Source: Micropterix aruncella
Lineage: Eukaryota; Arthropoda; Insecta; Lepidoptera; Micropterigidae
Length of the DNA stretch: 64,000 nt
Reading direction: 5' to 3'
Assembly: GCA_944548615.1 (NCBI GenBank)
Contig: OX155980.1
Coordinates: forward strand, 56,701,672 to 56,765,671
Below the pieces are notes generated by a model. It saw only the letters and a list, made by a program, of their open reading frames with translations, was not told the origin of the DNA and made no database searches. A program made the translations under genes and the position numbers. Shown piece after piece: positions 61,376-64,000 of the stretch; position 1 is the first letter of the stretch; each line of letters opens with the position of its first letter.

Positions 61376-62035
61376 GGAGCACATTTACGGTACCTTTGTA
61401 GCCAGACTACAAGAAGCTGTATTAGAAAACACCGGCATAGGATCTCATATTTGAAAGTAATGCAAATTTTCAACTTTACCATGGTTGCACAAACGAAAAT
61501 ATTTGAGCAAAAGCAAACAACGGAAAGACAAATAAACATTTGACTCTTAAAAAAGAATAACATGGCCTTTAATTAAAATTTATTAATATTTTAAATTCCA
61601 ATTCAAACCCATGTTATCCAAGTTCAAATTTGCCAGTGTGAAAAAACAGCGATTACCTAAGTAAGGACCCAATAAGTAAGTAACCACATACAGATATCGA
61701 ATTAATAAAAGAAATCAAAGTGAAGAATTAATAAACTCCAAACTTTTCAAACCGGTCTGGAGCAAGTCTTCGTTAGGGTACAGCCTCTAATCATATATGG
61801 CAAAAAGACATTTATACCTTATACATTTATTCAGGAAGCTATTCTGTACCCACTAATAACAAATGGAGAGCTGAAAGACTTTCGAATGTGTTCAATTAAA
61901 ATCACGAATGTATTTCTTAGATTTTTGTAGTATTTTCTTAGTATTTTTGAACTATATTTATAGTATATTTCGTGGTATAAAAATGGTATATTTTTTCAAT
62001 ATGATGTAATATTTTCTGAAATATGACTGAGTTAA
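61376..62035. other. Non-coding stretch
   Basis: May include decayed mariner N-terminal sequence near 61,380-61,550; otherwise nothing recognised. Confidence 0.35.
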
Positions 62036-62039
62036 ATAA

Positions 62040-62330
62040 AAACATATTTGTGTCGATTGTATATGAGATATTCCAACCAAAATTTCTCTGTTCTGCAAGA
62101 TTTCGGTCCAGGCATCTGTGTTCCGAATTTCAAGTCTTAAAGCCCAATATTTTGAGATTGGCGTATGACTAGCACGCCCTCTGGTGGACCGTTTTATCAA
62201 CCGCAACCATTTCAACTCTTGCCATTACCAAATGATACCTGCATGCCCAATTTCAGCTCAATTGGATGAAGCGTTTGGGCGCTATCGTGGAGGAATACAC
62301 ACAGTCACAGACAGACACACATAAGTGCGT
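62040..62330. repeat. Dispersed repeat shared with 52,760-52,835
   Basis: GCTATCGTGGAGGAATACAC with flanking AAGCRTTTGGRCG occurs here (about 62,264-62,302) and at about 52,753-52,792. The upstream part (CACGCCCTCTGGTGGACCGT) is found only here. Confidence 0.55.
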
Positions 62331-64000
62331 TCACAATACTTTCCCTCTACCGGAAATGTAAAAAGCATGATAGGCTGCCACCCTTTCTATAATCTGACCG
62401 AATTGGCTCATGACTTTTCCATTTAAATGATAATGATGATCAAAGGATGCTTCATAAAATTTATATCTATATTAATTCATTCCTTGGGTACTTTCCGGGA
62501 AAGTCTTGGGGGCGACACAGCCGTTTTTTTTGTTTATTTCCTAACTAGATAGGTAGGAATTACAGGTAGAAGGAAGGATCCTTCTCGATGCCAATGAAAA
62601 TAAAACCATTTCTTTGAGGATATTGTAGGCGTATTCACTGTCAGCTGTCAATAAACTGCAACATAGGTATACCCATGTTTTTTTTATAAGCCCGTCTAAT
62701 TAGTTTTGGTTTCTAAGTTTAATATTATCAGTCGATGTGGACAGATTGCATATAAGTATGTCATATCATGGAGGGCACGTACGTGTAAGGAGTACCTTAT
62801 ACGTAAGTAATTAAGTACTTTCGTTGCTTCCTCGTTTTCGATGTACAAGTTTAAATAAAACATTTTTTTTGGTTTATATATGGACACACACAGTTTAATA
62901 TGAAATCGAAGGCTATCGCGGTTGTTTGACATTATAAATAAGATATAACCGAAATTTACCGAGTGAAGTTTGTAACACCTGACGTTTTGGCGATGTTGCA
63001 ACCACCGTTGTCTAGGGTAGACTGTAGATATAAACAGCGGACACACAGTGTACATGCGAGTATAAACATCTAATATTTACATTAATATCATTTAAAACAA
63101 TAAGACAGGGAAGTTTCTATTCAATTTGGTAATAACGTTATTCAGTTCAATTTGATAGTTCGAGTTCACAGTTCATAGTTTAATTTAGAACGGTAACACA
63201 TTGTTCCTATTGTTAATTTAACATTTCACTGGGTATCAAACATAATATTTAAGTATGTGTTTAGTATAATGCTTATAGAAAATTGCGCAGGACTGCGAAG
63301 ACTCGATAGCACGTTGACAACGTCTGAAAATTAAACAAATATTATGGTACAAATTACCGAGATTATATTTGTTAATAGACTCGCTTGTAAGCGATAATCG
63401 TATTACATCGATCTACCGGTGAACCGCATTACAACAAATTAAACAATCGGAAAATTAATTTCATTATTAAAATCGATGACCGCTCTCTCTCGGCCGTTAG
63501 TCGAACTGGTTGGGTTTTATTGCTACTCCTCAGGCGGCGCGGTTTATTTCTTGGCTAGTCTCGGGCGGCTCGGCGCTAATATTTGATTAAAATTAATGGC
63601 GGAATTTTAATATTATTATTGCAGCTTGTATATGAGATATTTCCTAAGGCCCAAAATTACATTTAACCGCTGACAATTCTCAATTGATGAAAAGACGTTG
63701 GATCAGGCACATTTACCAATAGCATACGAAGAAAGAATCTAGGTTGTCCGTTGATACGCTCTCCTTGTATGCGTCGTTCAAATGATTTTCTACTCGCATT
63801 CCACGTGTAATATTAGGCACTTCATTATTTTCGCAATTGCGTCATTTTGGCATAACTTGAAGAAAGCAGTTAACTCTGTAGCCGGTGGATTCGGGGCTAT
63901 TTGTTGAACATTTGCAGCTGTAAAATAAACGCGTTGTCAAATTTCTATATGAACTGATAAGTAAACAATAGCTGGTCTTATTTCATGTGTGGGATATGAT
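62331..64000. other. Non-coding stretch to the window end
   Basis: A 119-codon minus-strand ORF at 62,696-63,055 has no recognisable motif. A GC-richer patch at about 63,480-63,600 stands out from AT-rich surroundings and might be a promoter, without further support. Confidence 0.35.
63347..63429. repeat. 83-bp direct repeat, copy 2
   Basis: 81 of 83 positions match 60,691-60,773. Flanks differ at once on both sides, so the unit has sharp borders. Confidence 0.9.

Noticed and set aside
62696..63055. 119-codon minus-strand ORF
   Set aside because: Composition is not protein-like, and no neighbouring signal supports a gene.

Overview
This window reads as AT-rich animal nuclear DNA, most likely from a lepidopteran insect (moth or butterfly). 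The pointers to Lepidoptera are a decayed RTE-type retrotransposon 3' end (about 52,130-52,740) that closes with the 'GGCCTATGTCCAACAGTGGA' signature and a GATGAT tail, and the 'CAACCGACTTCAAAAAAGG' repeat at about 52,945. Both are, from memory, very common in Lepidoptera. The wider mix (Helitrons, pogo-like, mariner, Penelope-like, R2-like and CR1/jockey-type elements) fits any TE-rich insect. No prokaryotic features, rRNA or convincing tRNA genes are present, and I recognise no conserved housekeeping gene. Such dense, nested and decayed repeats would suit heterochromatin or a W chromosome, but that is inference.

Layout. 1-7.1 kb: three copies of an R2-like retrotransposon with a restriction-like endonuclease (one inverted and cut by the window edge, one 5'-truncated, one near full length but mutated), plus one copy of a GC-rich structured repeat. 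7.3-14.4 kb: fragments of a DUF7869-type repeat ORF, an LTR-retrotransposon gag fragment interrupted by a 394-bp DNA transposon with target duplication, a retrotransposon endonuclease, and short repeats with strong hairpins. 14.56-20.98 kb: a large ~191-bp satellite whose two arms lie in opposite orientation, with higher-order structure. 21-29.6 kb: AT-rich DNA with MITEs, a pair of foldback repeats, two oppositely oriented retrotransposon ends (one inside the other) and a second structured repeat.

29.6-36.1 kb is a three-level nest: two inverted copies of a cysteine-rich repeat ORF, one split at a TA by a 4.1-kb pogo-like transposon, which is itself split by a 0.9-kb retrotransposon fragment with a 10-bp target duplication. 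38.77-45.95 kb is a ~1.9-kb palindrome into which a 5.26-kb Helitron has inserted. The intact palindrome arm gives the empty site, and the Helitron gene carries two spliceosomal introns. 46.4-50 kb: the third structured repeat and an internally deleted Helitron. 50.69-54.01 kb: the only candidate host gene, two exons coding for 152 residues of unknown function, with a perfect 19-bp hairpin over its stop codon.

54.2-58.7 kb: seven long (TA)n tracts separated by Helitron-like pieces, two inverted repeats and a 5'-truncated Penelope-like element. Its 3' flank holds a near-canonical type I hammerhead ribozyme motif. 58.7-64 kb: mostly non-coding, with a SINE-like unit, a dead mariner transposase and an 83-bp direct repeat. 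The genes do not form a pathway. They are independent mobile elements, and the insertion order can often be read from who interrupts whom.
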